This document shows positions 1 to 9,451 of a stretch of 64,000 nt of DNA, in pieces (positions within the stretch are counted from its first letter, which is position 1; each line of letters starts with the position of its first letter). The position numbers were made by a program, and so were the translations under genes. The notes beneath the pieces are model-generated. The model saw only the letters and a list, made by a program, of their open reading frames with translations, did no database searches and had not been told where the DNA came from. The stretch is taken from NCBI GenBank assembly GCA_044507695.1, contig JBIQJD010000009.1:123166-187165 (forward strand). Reading direction: 5' to 3'. This stretch comes from JBIQJD01 sp044507695. GTDB taxonomy: Bacteria; Bacteroidota; Ignavibacteria; Ignavibacteriales; Ignavibacteriaceae.

Positions 1-1062
1 GTAATAGAGCTGCTTTTAAAAGAAGATGTACGAATTGCGGAACCCGGTGAATTTACCAAACGGGCATTCTTAAATGATAAAATTGATCTTGCCCAGGCAG
101 AAGCAGTTGCAGATGTAATAAATTCCAGAACAGAAGCATCTTTAAAAGGTGCCCGTAATCAGCTTGATGGTTTGCTTTCCGCAAAAGTAAATGAACTGCG
201 GGAGTCACTCTTAAATGCTTTATCATACATAGAACTTGAATTAGATTTTGCTGAGGAAGATGTTGAGTTTATCGGCCATGATGAGATTGCTTCAAGAATA
301 GATAAGATAATTGATGAGATAGATAAATTACTCACAACATACTCTTTTGGAAGAGTCATCCGTGATGGTGTAAATGTTGCACTGGTTGGGAAACCGAATG
401 TTGGTAAATCTTCGCTTTTAAATTATATCTTAAAAGAATCGAGAGCTATCGTAAGTGATATTCCCGGTACTACAAGAGATATTATTAGAGAAGAAGTTAC
501 GATTGATGGGATTTTGTTTAAGATTTTTGATACTGCTGGAATCAGAATTTCTGAAGATATAATTGAGAAAGAAGGAGTTTTAAGAAGCAGAAATGCCGTG
601 GCAAATGCCGATATTGTAATCTTTCTAAATGATGTTGAAACCGGAATTGCTGCCGATTTATACCAGGAATTATGCTCTTTAATTCCTTCAGAAAAAATTA
701 TCACTGTTCTAAACAAAATTGATTTGGGCACAAACGGAATTGATGATGATATTCCTGGAATTTCTGCACTAACAGGCACGGGAATAGAAAAATTATTTAC
801 ACTGTTGAAAGAAAAAGCACTTGGAACAGCAACATATAGTGAACATTCCGCAATTGTTTCAAATGCACGCCATTATAATTGTCTGAAAAAAGCAAAATAC
901 GCATTGTTGAATGCCAGGGAATCTGTAAAGAATTTTATGAGCGGAGAGTTTATTTCTGTTGATTTAAGAAATAGCGCAGGAGCTTTAGGTGAAATCATCG
1001 GAGAAGTAAGCTCTGATGATATTCTTAATAACATTTTTATGAAGTTTTGTATAGGCAAATAG
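1..1062 (+). CDS. mnmE: tRNA uridine-5-carboxymethylaminomethyl(34) synthesis GTPase MnmE (5' truncated by window)
   Basis: GTPase that works with MnmG to modify the wobble uridine (U34) of tRNAs in the cytoplasm. The reading frame is open from base 1, so about 100 N-terminal residues lie outside the window; 353 residues are visible. The G1 loop GKPNVGKSS is near visible residue 130, followed by G3 DTAG, G4 NKID and the invariant C-terminal CIGK whose cysteine is needed for activity. The stop codon runs directly into a parS-like palindrome, and mnmG follows 69 bp downstream on the same strand. The identification is firm. Confidence 0.97.
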   Translation, partial: VIELLLKEDVRIAEPGEFTKRAFLNDKIDLAQAEAVADVINSRTEASLKGARNQLDGLLSAKVNELRESLLNALSYIELELDFAEEDVEFIGHDEIASRIDKIIDEIDKLLTTYSFGRVIRDGVNVALVGKPNVGKSSLLNYILKESRAIVSDIPGTTRDIIREEVTIDGILFKIFDTAGIRISEDIIEKEGVLRSRNAVANADIVIFLNDVETGIAADLYQELCSLIPSEKIITVLNKIDLGTNGIDDDIPGISALTGTGIEKLFTLLKEKALGTATYSEHSAIVSNARHYNCLKKAKYALLNARESVKNFMSGEFISVDLRNSAGALGEIIGEVSSDDILNNIFMKFCIGK

Positions 1063-1076
1063 TTTCACATGAAACA
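1061..1076. other. parS-like palindrome, copy 1
   Basis: The 16-mer AGTTTCACATGAAACA overlaps the last two bases of the mnmE stop codon. It differs from the canonical chromosomal ParB site (TGTTTCACGTGAAACA) at the first base and by A for G in the centre. The identical core GTTTCACATGAAAC occurs again 38 bp further on. ParB binding is inferred from motif similarity and from the mnmE/mnmG/rsmG context, which in many bacteria adjoins parAB and oriC; parAB itself is not in the window. Confidence 0.5.
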
Positions 1077-1098
1077 TTCCTCAAAAATTTTTAGGGAT

Positions 1099-1114
1099 TG
1101 TTTCACATGAAACA
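1099..1114. other. parS-like palindrome, copy 2
   Basis: TGTTTCACATGAAACA matches the canonical parS 16-mer at 15 of 16 positions, the difference being A for G in the centre. It lies 18 bp upstream of the mnmG start, in the same orientation as copy 1. Two such sites in 54 bp are very unlikely by chance. It could alternatively be an operator for mnmG, but the match to the ParB consensus is the simpler reading. Confidence 0.6.
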
Positions 1115-1131
1115 AAATAAATGAAAAAAAT

Positions 1132-3006
1132 ATGAATTTTGACATAATCATTGTTGGAGCCGGGCACGCAGGAATTGAAGCAGCTCATGCAGGAGCCGTA
1201 ATGGGCTGTTCTGTTGGATTAGTTACAATGGATAAAAATGCCATTGGCAGAATGTCTTGTAATCCCGCAATAGGCGGAACCGCTAAAGGTCATCTTGTTA
1301 GAGAGATTGATGCTTTAGGTGGAGTAATGGGCAAATTGGCAGATAAAACCGGGATCCAGTTCCGAATGCTAAATAAATCCAAAGGTCCTGCTGTATGGTC
1401 TCCCAGATGCCAGTCTGATCGCAAGTTGTATTCAGAAGCTGCGGCTGAATTGATCAACGCCACTCAAGGAATTACTCTGATAGAGGATTCGGTAGTTGGT
1501 ATTATCGCTGAAGTTAAACAAATTACTGGCGTAACTACTCTAAAAGGTGAAATTATTTATTGTAAAGCACTAATTCTTTCATCGGGAACCTTTTTAAATG
1601 GTTTAATGCATACGGGATTAAAATCAGTAAGCGGTGGAAGATTTGGTGAGCAGCCGGCTACAGGAATAACTGAATCATTATTAAATCTTGGATTTGAATC
1701 AGGCAGATTAAAAACCGGAACTCCTCCCCGGTTGAGAAATAGTTCAATCAATTGGGAGATTTTGGAAGAACAGCCGGGTGATATAAATCCCCAGCCATTT
1801 TCTCATTTTACTGATTTATCATCCTTTCCTTACCTTCCGCAGATTAGCTGCCATATTACCTATACAGACATGGAAGTTCATAAAATTCTTGAAACAGGAT
1901 TTAATGAATCTCCAATGTTTACAGGTAGAATCCAGGGAATTGGCCCCCGATACTGCCCTTCAATAGAAGATAAGATTGTTCGTTTCGCTGATAAAAAACA
2001 GCATCAATTATTTCTTGAACCCGAAGGACTTGATTCTGATCTTATTTATGTAAATGGTTTTTCCACTTCCCTTCCGGCTGAAATACAGTTAAAAGCAATT
2101 CATAAGGTAAAAGGATTGGAAGAAGCGGAAATGGTTCGTCCCGGCTATGCTGTTGAATATGATTTCTTCCCGCCCAACCAGGTTGATCTTACGCTTGAAA
2201 CTAAATTAATAAGCGGACTTTATTTTGCCGGGCAGATAAATGGTACTTCAGGTTATGAAGAGGCTGCTGCACAGGGATTAGTTGCCGGAATTAATGCTGC
2301 TGCTAAGATAAAAGGTATGCCTGAATTTGTTCTTAAAAGAAGCGAAGCTTATATCGGAGTTTTGATTGATGATCTTGTAAGTAAATCAACAGAAGAACCA
2401 TACAGGATGTTTACTTCACGCGCCGAGCACAGGCTGCTTCTGAGGCAGGATAATGCCGATAGAAGGCTTGCAAAATATGGTTTCAGATATGGATTAATTC
2501 CTAAAGATTTTTATGATGATGTTCAGCGGCGGGAGGTTATGATTCAATCAGGAATTGAAACTCTGAACAAAATTAAAGTACATGCAAGAGATGTAAATTC
2601 GTTTCTGGCAGAAAAAGGTTTGCCTGGAATAGATTCAACAGAGACTATCGGCAAACTAAGTAAACGGCCGGAATTGCAGCTGACTGAATTATTAAAGTTT
2701 GTGAACGGAAATGGAAATTTAAATACTGATGAATTGCAAACGAACCCGGCTGCTCTTCAGCAGGTTGAAATTGAATTGAAATATGAAGGCTACATAAAAC
2801 GCCAATATGAAACTGTTGAGCGGCTGGAAAAGTATGAAGATACAAAAATTCCTTTAACATTAAATTATTTAAATTTAAAAACATTATCTGCGGAGGGAAG
2901 AGAAAAACTTCACAAAGTTAAGCCCAGATCAATTGGGCAGGCTTCGCGTATATCAGGTGTAACTCCTTCTGATATTGCGATTTTATTGATATATTTAAAA
3001 AACTAA
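1132..3006 (+). CDS. mnmG: tRNA uridine-5-carboxymethylaminomethyl(34) synthesis enzyme MnmG
   Basis: FAD-dependent partner of MnmE in U34 tRNA modification. The 624 residues match the usual family length. The N-terminus carries the dinucleotide-binding VGAGHAGIEAA, then the family signature NPAIGGTAKGHL near residue 44, a second conserved region PRYCPSIEDK, and the C-terminal FTSRAEHRLLLRQDNAD. The ATG directly precedes the FAD-binding strand, as expected. It lies between mnmE and rsmG on the same strand, with 16 bp to rsmG, so the three are likely one transcript. Confidence 0.97.
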   Translation: MNFDIIIVGAGHAGIEAAHAGAVMGCSVGLVTMDKNAIGRMSCNPAIGGTAKGHLVREIDALGGVMGKLADKTGIQFRMLNKSKGPAVWSPRCQSDRKLYSEAAAELINATQGITLIEDSVVGIIAEVKQITGVTTLKGEIIYCKALILSSGTFLNGLMHTGLKSVSGGRFGEQPATGITESLLNLGFESGRLKTGTPPRLRNSSINWEILEEQPGDINPQPFSHFTDLSSFPYLPQISCHITYTDMEVHKILETGFNESPMFTGRIQGIGPRYCPSIEDKIVRFADKKQHQLFLEPEGLDSDLIYVNGFSTSLPAEIQLKAIHKVKGLEEAEMVRPGYAVEYDFFPPNQVDLTLETKLISGLYFAGQINGTSGYEEAAAQGLVAGINAAAKIKGMPEFVLKRSEAYIGVLIDDLVSKSTEEPYRMFTSRAEHRLLLRQDNADRRLAKYGFRYGLIPKDFYDDVQRREVMIQSGIETLNKIKVHARDVNSFLAEKGLPGIDSTETIGKLSKRPELQLTELLKFVNGNGNLNTDELQTNPAALQQVEIELKYEGYIKRQYETVERLEKYEDTKIPLTLNYLNLKTLSAEGREKLHKVKPRSIGQASRISGVTPSDIAILLIYLKN

Positions 3007-3022
3007 AATAAAGGTATTATTT

Positions 3023-3706
3023 ATGGTTGATGTTCAGGAACAATATTATAAAGAACTTCTCCAATTTTATTGGGATAATCAGATAAATCCCGATATAATG
3101 AAGGTAGAACGGCTTGCTTATTTCACTGAACTTCTGGTAGAAAAAAATGAGAAAGTAAATTTGATTTCAAGAAAGGATATTAATTCCGTAATTGAAAATC
3201 ATATTTTTCTCACATCATATATTACCAAATACCTTCCTGAAAAATGTTCAAACTTCCTTGATATTGGAACCGGCGGAGGCTTTCCCGGAATTCCGCTCGC
3301 TATAATGCGTCCTGAACTTAAAGGCGTTCTGGTTGATTCAACTTCAAAAAAAATTGATGCAGTAAAAGAATTTATTGACAGATTGAAACTTGGAAACATT
3401 ACTGCAGAAAATTCAAGAGTTGAAGATCCTTCTTTCATTGAAAAATACAAAAACTCATTTGATCTTGTGGTAAGCAGAGCAACGGTGCCTTTAATTATTT
3501 TGATGAGATACGCTCTTCCGCTTATAAAAGAAAAAGCATTTTTAGCCGCAATAAAAGGCGGCGATCTTGATGAAGAGTACAAAAAAGCTGAATTGAAGTA
3601 TAAAGCTTACATCAGGAAATCAACCATATTTGAATTGTTCTATAAACCATCAAACGTTAGAAATCAAAAAGGAAAAAAACTCGTATTACTGGAGCTTAGT
3701 AAATGA
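3023..3706 (+). CDS. rsmG: 16S rRNA (guanine527-N7)-methyltransferase RsmG
   Basis: SAM-dependent methyltransferase that modifies G527 of 16S rRNA. The 227-residue protein has the class I SAM-binding loop FLDIGTGGGFPGIPLAI near residues 75-91 and the VVSRATVPL region of the family. It follows mnmG by 16 bp and its stop overlaps the murQ start by 4 bp (ATGA), indicating translational coupling. In many genomes parA and parB would follow; here murQ does. Confidence 0.95.
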   Translation: MVDVQEQYYKELLQFYWDNQINPDIMKVERLAYFTELLVEKNEKVNLISRKDINSVIENHIFLTSYITKYLPEKCSNFLDIGTGGGFPGIPLAIMRPELKGVLVDSTSKKIDAVKEFIDRLKLGNITAENSRVEDPSFIEKYKNSFDLVVSRATVPLIILMRYALPLIKEKAFLAAIKGGDLDEEYKKAELKYKAYIRKSTIFELFYKPSNVRNQKGKKLVLLELSK

Positions 3707-4635
3707 TAAGTACTGATAATAAGGCTCTCTTTTCGGAAATCAGTAAGTTAACAACAGAACAACGTAACCCCGCCTCAATGGATATTGATGCAAGATCTAC
3801 CGCAGAGATATTAAAGATTATCAATGAGGAAGATAAAAAAGTTCCGCTTGCAGTTGAAAAAGAAATACCGTACATAGAACAGGCTGTTGAAATAATAGTA
3901 CATGCTCTTAAAAACGGCGGAAGACTTCTTTACTTTGGTGCTGGAACAAGCGGCAGATTGGGCGTTGTTGATGCATCTGAATGCCCGCCAACTTTTGGTA
4001 CACCATTTGGAATGATTGAAGGCTACATTGCCGGTGGAAAAGAAGCAATGTTCCGGGCAAAAGAAGGTGCAGAAGATTATGAAGAAAATGGTGCAAAAGA
4101 TGTAATTGCAGCAAACGTTACTTCCAAAGATGTTGTATGCGGAATTGCAGCAAGCAGAAGAACACCTTATGTAGTTGGTGCAGTTAAAAAAGCAAAGGAA
4201 CTTGGTGCGGCTACATTATATATCACTTGCAATCCACGCTCTGAGTTTAATATAGAGGAAGTTGATATTGCTATTTGTCCGTATGTTGGTCCGGAGGTTA
4301 TAATGGGCTCAACAAGGATGAAAAGCGGTACAGCTCAGAAGCTTGTTTTAAATATGCTCACTACTACTTCAATGATACGCATGGGCAAGGTTTATGAAAA
4401 TATGATGATTGATCTTCAGATGACAAATAAAAAACTTGTTGAAAGATCAAAAAGAATTGTAATGACTATTACAGGTGTTTCATACGATGAAGCAGCAGAA
4501 TTTTTAAACAAAGCCGGCGGACATGTAAAAACTGCTCTCGTTATGATTAAAGCAAATGTTGATGCAGATGAAGCCAGAGCACGTTTGCAAAAGGCAGAGG
4601 GTTTTGTAAGACAAGCGATCGAAGGAAAATTTTAA
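3703..4635 (+). CDS. murQ: N-acetylmuramic acid 6-phosphate etherase MurQ
   Basis: Cleaves the lactyl ether of MurNAc-6-phosphate to give GlcNAc-6-phosphate, a step of peptidoglycan recycling in the cytoplasm. The 310 residues contain a SIS sugar-phosphate domain with the signature YFGAGTSGRLGVVDASECPP (residues ~78-97) and the later VGPEVIMGSTRMKSGTAQKL stretch typical of MurQ. It starts inside the rsmG stop codon (4 bp overlap). No recycling kinase or permease is adjacent, so the supply of MurNAc-6-P must be encoded elsewhere. Confidence 0.95.
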   Translation: MISTDNKALFSEISKLTTEQRNPASMDIDARSTAEILKIINEEDKKVPLAVEKEIPYIEQAVEIIVHALKNGGRLLYFGAGTSGRLGVVDASECPPTFGTPFGMIEGYIAGGKEAMFRAKEGAEDYEENGAKDVIAANVTSKDVVCGIAASRRTPYVVGAVKKAKELGAATLYITCNPRSEFNIEEVDIAICPYVGPEVIMGSTRMKSGTAQKLVLNMLTTTSMIRMGKVYENMMIDLQMTNKKLVERSKRIVMTITGVSYDEAAEFLNKAGGHVKTALVMIKANVDADEARARLQKAEGFVRQAIEGKF

Positions 4636-4672
4636 AATCTAATTTTGTTTTAATTTCCTTCCGGAGATTTTT

Positions 4673-4957
4673 ATGTTCTCAGATTATACCTGGAGCTATA
4701 AAAAAGAAGAGGTTCCTGATTCAATCAGAATTGAACATATACTTAAGTACGGTGATATTTCTGAGATAAAAAATATAATTAACACTGCCGGAAGAGACAT
4801 CTGCCAAAAAATATGGAGCGATAAGATTATTCCGGATGTGAGATTTTCCCGCCTGAATTATTTCCTTGCCAGGTTTATTTTTAATAGCTCTGAAGATAAA
4901 GATGATATAATGCGATTCCTTAAAAATCATAAAAGGAGAAGATTTGAAAAAACTTAA
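4673..4957 (+). CDS. small protein of unknown function, DUF6922/antitoxin-like
   Basis: A 94-residue protein preceded by a purine-rich stretch (ccggag). The segment EHILKYGDISEIKNII followed by DVRFSRLNYFLARFIF resembles small DUF6922-type proteins that often sit upstream of AbiEii-like nucleotidyltransferases; this resemblance is from memory and is weak. Its C-terminus is strongly basic (NHKRRRFEKT). No nucleotidyltransferase follows: a 27-codon open frame (4944-5027) starts inside its last codons. It could be the remnant of a toxin-antitoxin pair or an unrelated small protein. Confidence 0.5.
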   Translation: MFSDYTWSYKKEEVPDSIRIEHILKYGDISEIKNIINTAGRDICQKIWSDKIIPDVRFSRLNYFLARFIFNSSEDKDDIMRFLKNHKRRRFEKT

Positions 4958-5027
4958 GGAATCATTAACTGCATCAACTGCAGCAGTTTTTGCATCTCTT
5001 TCTGATTATCAAGAGATCATATTTTGA
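4944..5027 (+). CDS. possible mini-gene or remnant overlapping the end of the preceding gene
   Basis: A TTG codon at 4944, seven bases after a good Shine-Dalgarno (aaaaggag), opens a 27-codon frame ending TGA at 5025. It reads MKKLKESLTASTAAVFASLS and then DYQEIIF. The overlap with the preceding 94-residue gene and the strong ribosome binding site argue for translation of something here. No family is recognised. It may be the head of a downstream partner gene that was lost. Confidence 0.25.
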   Translation: MKKLKESLTASTAAVFASLSDYQEIIF

Positions 5028-5133
5028 AAATCAATTAAAAAAATTTGTATAAAATATTTTACATCAAGAATAATCTGATCATCATTTATTTTTTTATTAC
5101 ATCTAAGCCCAATTTTTTTATTCCTTTAAATTC

Positions 5134-5898
5134 ATGAAAAACATCGCGATCATTCTTCTTTTCGTAATCACCCCTCTAATCAATGCTCAAAGCGATGTTG
5201 TAAATTTCTTTAAAATAGGCGGAGATATTTTTACTGCTCCATTTCATTTTGAAAAAGATGATTGGACAAATCTCTCCGTTACAGCATTATCAACCGGTGC
5301 AGCATTTCTTCTTGATAAACCTGTGAAGAGTTTATTCCTCAGAAATAAAAACTCTGCTGCAGATTTTATTTTTGAAATTGATAAATACTATTATATTGAA
5401 GGCGCCGCTGCAGGAATTACTGCAACGTATTTGTACGGTGCAATTGGAAAAGATGAACAAATAAAAAATCTTGGCTTACAATTAGCAGAAGCATCTTTTT
5501 ATGCATCTGTTATTACACTATTAACAAAGGCACTGCTTGGCAGAAAAAGGCCTGATACAAACTGCGGCTGCATTAGTTATAATCCTTTTACTATTGATAT
5601 AAAAAATTCAGCACTTCCTTCTGCGCACTCAACATTAGCTTTTGCTTTTTCAACAGTGATGGCAAATTATAAAAATGATATGCCATGGAGAATTACATGG
5701 TACACTCTTGCATCATTGGTTGGAATGGCGAGAATATATCATAACAAACATTGGTTCTCCGATGTTGTACTTGGTGCAGCGGTGGGATATTTTATCGGCA
5801 GCTTTGTTACAAATCATAAAACAAACAGAAATGAAACCAAACTGCCGCCCGAAGTTCAGCCTGCAAACAAGCTGATCTCGCTTAAAATTCCTTTTTAA
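5134..5898 (+). CDS. PAP2-superfamily membrane phosphatase
   Basis: A 254-residue phosphatidic acid phosphatase type 2 protein. An N-terminal signal segment (FVITPLINAQ, cleavage near residue 19) is followed by the three acid-phosphatase motifs: KALLGRKRP near residue 130, PSAHS near 162 (Ala where Gly is commoner), and ARIYHNKHWFSDV near 198. Such enzymes dephosphorylate lipid phosphates such as undecaprenyl pyrophosphate or phosphatidate on the periplasmic side. Two or three hydrophobic stretches flank the motifs. Substrate cannot be told from sequence. Confidence 0.85.
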   Translation: MKNIAIILLFVITPLINAQSDVVNFFKIGGDIFTAPFHFEKDDWTNLSVTALSTGAAFLLDKPVKSLFLRNKNSAADFIFEIDKYYYIEGAAAGITATYLYGAIGKDEQIKNLGLQLAEASFYASVITLLTKALLGRKRPDTNCGCISYNPFTIDIKNSALPSAHSTLAFAFSTVMANYKNDMPWRITWYTLASLVGMARIYHNKHWFSDVVLGAAVGYFIGSFVTNHKTNRNETKLPPEVQPANKLISLKIPF

Positions 5899-6062
5899 AT
5901 GGAACATTAATACATTTTAAAATGTAACTCACCTGCTGTTTATTTATTTTAACGGCGAGAGATTTCTCTTCCTCTGCATTCAGCATTTTACGGGTGCCGG
6001 GTGCGGATTGGGGAGAATTCTCTCTTTTTGTGTTTTAAATATTTTTTCCGGATGATTTTTGT

Positions 6063-9000
6063 ATGAATGAGTTAATCAGGACAGATTTTTTTGAGAATAC
6101 TATTAAAAGGCTGTCGGCTTTTAAAAATAAACTAACATTCATTTCACCACTTCAGGGTTCATCAAAAAGTTTTTTTATTGATGCGCTGATTAAAAAAGAA
6201 AAACAAATTGTAATTCTTTTGCCCGATGTTCAATCAGTGCTTGAAACGAATGTTGAACTTACAGTACTTGGTTTGGAAAAATTATTAATTCCGGTTTCTG
6301 ATTTTAAATCAGAAATAATGCAGGAAAAACTTTCCGAAATTTCTAAACGAAATAAATTCATTTTAGTCTCAACTTACGATTTGCTTAATTGTCTTCTTCC
6401 ACAAAAAGAAAAGATTGAAAAGAACACAACAATAATTCAGGTTGGCGGTGAACTTTCCTATGATGATCTTCTTGAATATTTAAACATCCTTAATTACACA
6501 AAAGATAAATTTGTTGAGATGCCGGGTGATTACGCAACCCGGGGATCAATAATTGATTTCTGGTCTTACAGTGAACCGAACCCGGTTCGGCTTGAATTTG
6601 ACGGCGATTTTATTGAATCAATCCGTTACTTTGAGCCGGAAAATCAGCGCTCAATTGAGGCTGTTGAAAGAATAACTCTTGCCGGTTCACTTTCAAACGG
6701 AGTGAATGAAGAAAATTATACAGACATATTCAGCTATCTTGAAAATCCTGTTGTACTTGCTTCATCTTTTGAAATACAAAATCTTAAACCTGAAAAAATG
6801 AATTGCTTTACCGATTCAATTCATTCTGCAGCAATTAAAGATGAAGAGCAAAAAGAAGATGAAGTTTTTCTTGATGAATTTCCCGAACCATCTGATATAA
6901 ATGAAAATAGTTTATCAGGTGAAACAGAAAAAATTAATCAATCTTCATTTACAGATGAATTTTTAAAAAAAGAAAATGTAAGATGGATTATCGAACAGGA
7001 ACTTACTTCTGATAAACGAATTGAACTTGGAATTACTGATGCTCCAGTTATTAACAGCAATTATGAAGTTCTGTACAATACATTAAATGAATTTGCCTCA
7101 AAGGATTTTCATATTCTTATAACTTCTGAAAACGAATTGCAGTCAGCAAGATTAACAGATCTTCTTTCTGAATTTAAACCAGAACTCCGCAGACTTTTTG
7201 AATCAGGAAAAGTTAAAATTGAAACTCTTCCAATTAAACGGGGATTTCTTCAAAGGGAAGAAAAAATATTAATTCTTACTGATTACCAGATATTTAACAA
7301 ACCATACCGCACAAAACTTCCTTCATCAAAAAAATATAAGAAATCCAAATCAAAAGCGGTTGCTTCAATTAAGCGCGGTGATTTTGTTGTGCATGAAGAT
7401 TACGGAATCGGTAAGTATGCCGGGCTTGAGACAATTAAGATCGGCGAAACAAACCAGGAAACAATGAAAATATTGTTCAACGAAGGCGGAGTCGTTTATG
7501 TTAATCTTAATTATTTATCGATTGTAAAAAAATATTCTTCAAATGAAAATCTAACACCAACTCTTTCAACTCTTGGCACATCTGATTGGGTAAACACAAA
7601 ACAAAAAGCTAAAAGAAAAATAAAAGAAGCAGCTCGTGAATTAATTCAGCTTTATGCAAAACGAAAAGCAACAGCAGGTTATACTTTTAGCGCTGACACA
7701 ATCTGGCAGAAGGAACTTGAAGCATCATTCTTTTATGAAGATACTCCTGATCAGGCAAAGGTTACTGAGGAAGTTAAAGAAGATATGGAAGCGGCTTACC
7801 CGATGGACAGACTTGTCTGTGGTGATGTTGGATTCGGTAAAACAGAAATTGCTGTGCGCGCTGCATTTAAGGCTGTGCAGGATGGAAAACAAAGTGCGGT
7901 TCTTGTACCAACTACAATTTTAGCAGAACAGCACTATAATACTTTTAAAGACCGCCTTTCACAATTTCCCGTACGTGTTGAAGCTCTTTCAAGATTTCAA
8001 ACAAAAAAACAGCAAACTGAAATTTTAAAAAAACTTGCTGAAGGACAGGTTGATGTTGTAATTGGTACACACAGATTAATTTCAAAAGATGTTCAATTTA
8101 AAGATCTCGGTTTATTAATAATTGATGAAGAACATCGTTTCGGAGTAATGGCGAAAGAAAAGCTTCGTTCATTAAAAGCAAATGTTGATACTTTAACACT
8201 TACAGCAACGCCAATTCCGCGCACATTAAATTTATCACTGCTTGGTGCACGTGATCTTTCAATCATTGCAACTCCTCCGCCAAACAGGCAGCCTATTTAT
8301 ACAACCGTTGCAACGTTTGATATTTTTAAAATTAAAGAATGGGTTTTAAATGAATTGAAAAGAAACGGGCAGGTTTATTTTGTGCATGATCGTGTTCAAT
8401 CAATTGAAAAACTTGCAGCTTATTTAAAAAAATATTTGCCTGATGTTAAAATCGGAATTGCACACGGGCAGATGAAACCATCTCAGCTTGAAGAAGTTAT
8501 TCACGGATTCCTTAATAAAAAATATGATGTGCTTCTTGCAACAAAAATTATTGAATCAGGAATTGATATTCCCAATGTGAATACAATTATTGTTAACCGT
8601 GCAGATCGTTTCGGGCTTGCGGAACTTCATCAGCTGCGCGGAAGAGTTGGAAGATCAGACCGCCAGGCATTTGCTTATTTCATTGTTCCATCTTTAAACG
8701 GAATTACAAAAAAAGCATTGAGGCGGCTCCAGGCAATCGAGGAATTTACAGATGTTGGAGCCGGATTCAGTTTATCAATGCGCGATCTTGAAATACGCGG
8801 TGCCGGAAATCTTTTAGGCACAGAACAAACCGGATTTATCAATGATGTGGGATTTGATCTTTACGTAAAATTAATTAATGAAGCTGTTGAAGAATTAAAG
8901 TATCAGGAATTTAAAGAAGTATTTAAAGATCTTCCTAAAACTGAAGAACGAAGCGAGCCTGTTATTGATACTTATTTTGAAATTGGAATTCCAAAAGAAT

Positions 9001-9443
9001 ATATGCCTGAACAAATGGACAGACTTAATTTTTACACCGCGCTTTATTCAATAAAAAATCTGCAGGAAATTTCTGAACTGAAAGAAGAAATGAAAGATCG
9101 TTTTGGTGCATTGCCGCTGCTTGTAAACAGGTTAATAGCCGCCGCTGAACTTAAATATTTTGCATCACTTGCATTGTTTGAAAGGATAATTATTCAGCGC
9201 AAAAATATTTTTATCATTCTGCCCAAAGGTGAAAAGGAAGATTATTATAAATTTAAATTTGTTGAGATGATGAGATTTATAATGGATAATTACAAAGATA
9301 AAATTAAATTTAATCAGCAAAAGGAAACATTAAAACTAATAATCACAAATCATTTTGAAAATCCGGAAAAGCTGCTTGAATTTTTAATAAAATTCTGTAA
9401 TGAAGTGAAAGATTTGTTTCAGCCCGTTGAACTTCCTTCATGA
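6063..9443 (+). CDS. mfd: transcription-repair coupling factor Mfd
   Basis: ATP-dependent translocase that removes stalled RNA polymerase and recruits UvrA for nucleotide excision repair. At 1126 residues it has the usual order: UvrB-like N-terminal part, RNA polymerase interaction (CarD-like) domain beginning KRGDFVVHEDYGIGKY near residue 437, DEAD helicase with Walker A GDVGFGKTE near 587, DEEHRFG near 686 and TATPIPRTL near 714, helicase C-terminal domain with QLRGRVGRSDRQ, and a C-terminal TRCF domain. An acidic, low-complexity insertion (about residues 258-300) is probably a variable linker. Confidence 0.97.
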   Translation: MNELIRTDFFENTIKRLSAFKNKLTFISPLQGSSKSFFIDALIKKEKQIVILLPDVQSVLETNVELTVLGLEKLLIPVSDFKSEIMQEKLSEISKRNKFILVSTYDLLNCLLPQKEKIEKNTTIIQVGGELSYDDLLEYLNILNYTKDKFVEMPGDYATRGSIIDFWSYSEPNPVRLEFDGDFIESIRYFEPENQRSIEAVERITLAGSLSNGVNEENYTDIFSYLENPVVLASSFEIQNLKPEKMNCFTDSIHSAAIKDEEQKEDEVFLDEFPEPSDINENSLSGETEKINQSSFTDEFLKKENVRWIIEQELTSDKRIELGITDAPVINSNYEVLYNTLNEFASKDFHILITSENELQSARLTDLLSEFKPELRRLFESGKVKIETLPIKRGFLQREEKILILTDYQIFNKPYRTKLPSSKKYKKSKSKAVASIKRGDFVVHEDYGIGKYAGLETIKIGETNQETMKILFNEGGVVYVNLNYLSIVKKYSSNENLTPTLSTLGTSDWVNTKQKAKRKIKEAARELIQLYAKRKATAGYTFSADTIWQKELEASFFYEDTPDQAKVTEEVKEDMEAAYPMDRLVCGDVGFGKTEIAVRAAFKAVQDGKQSAVLVPTTILAEQHYNTFKDRLSQFPVRVEALSRFQTKKQQTEILKKLAEGQVDVVIGTHRLISKDVQFKDLGLLIIDEEHRFGVMAKEKLRSLKANVDTLTLTATPIPRTLNLSLLGARDLSIIATPPPNRQPIYTTVATFDIFKIKEWVLNELKRNGQVYFVHDRVQSIEKLAAYLKKYLPDVKIGIAHGQMKPSQLEEVIHGFLNKKYDVLLATKIIESGIDIPNVNTIIVNRADRFGLAELHQLRGRVGRSDRQAFAYFIVPSLNGITKKALRRLQAIEEFTDVGAGFSLSMRDLEIRGAGNLLGTEQTGFINDVGFDLYVKLINEAVEELKYQEFKEVFKDLPKTEERSEPVIDTYFEIGIPKEYMPEQMDRLNFYTALYSIKNLQEISELKEEMKDRFGALPLLVNRLIAAAELKYFASLALFERIIIQRKNIFIILPKGEKEDYYKFKFVEMMRFIMDNYKDKIKFNQQKETLKLIITNHFENPEKLLEFLIKFCNEVKDLFQPVELPS

Positions 9444-9451
9444 TTTTACAA

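Noticed and set aside
5911..5926. Perfect 16-bp palindrome TACATTTTAAAATGTA after the PAP2 gene
   Set aside because: It is AT-rich and close to what chance gives in this background; it has no T-run and no clear partner gene.
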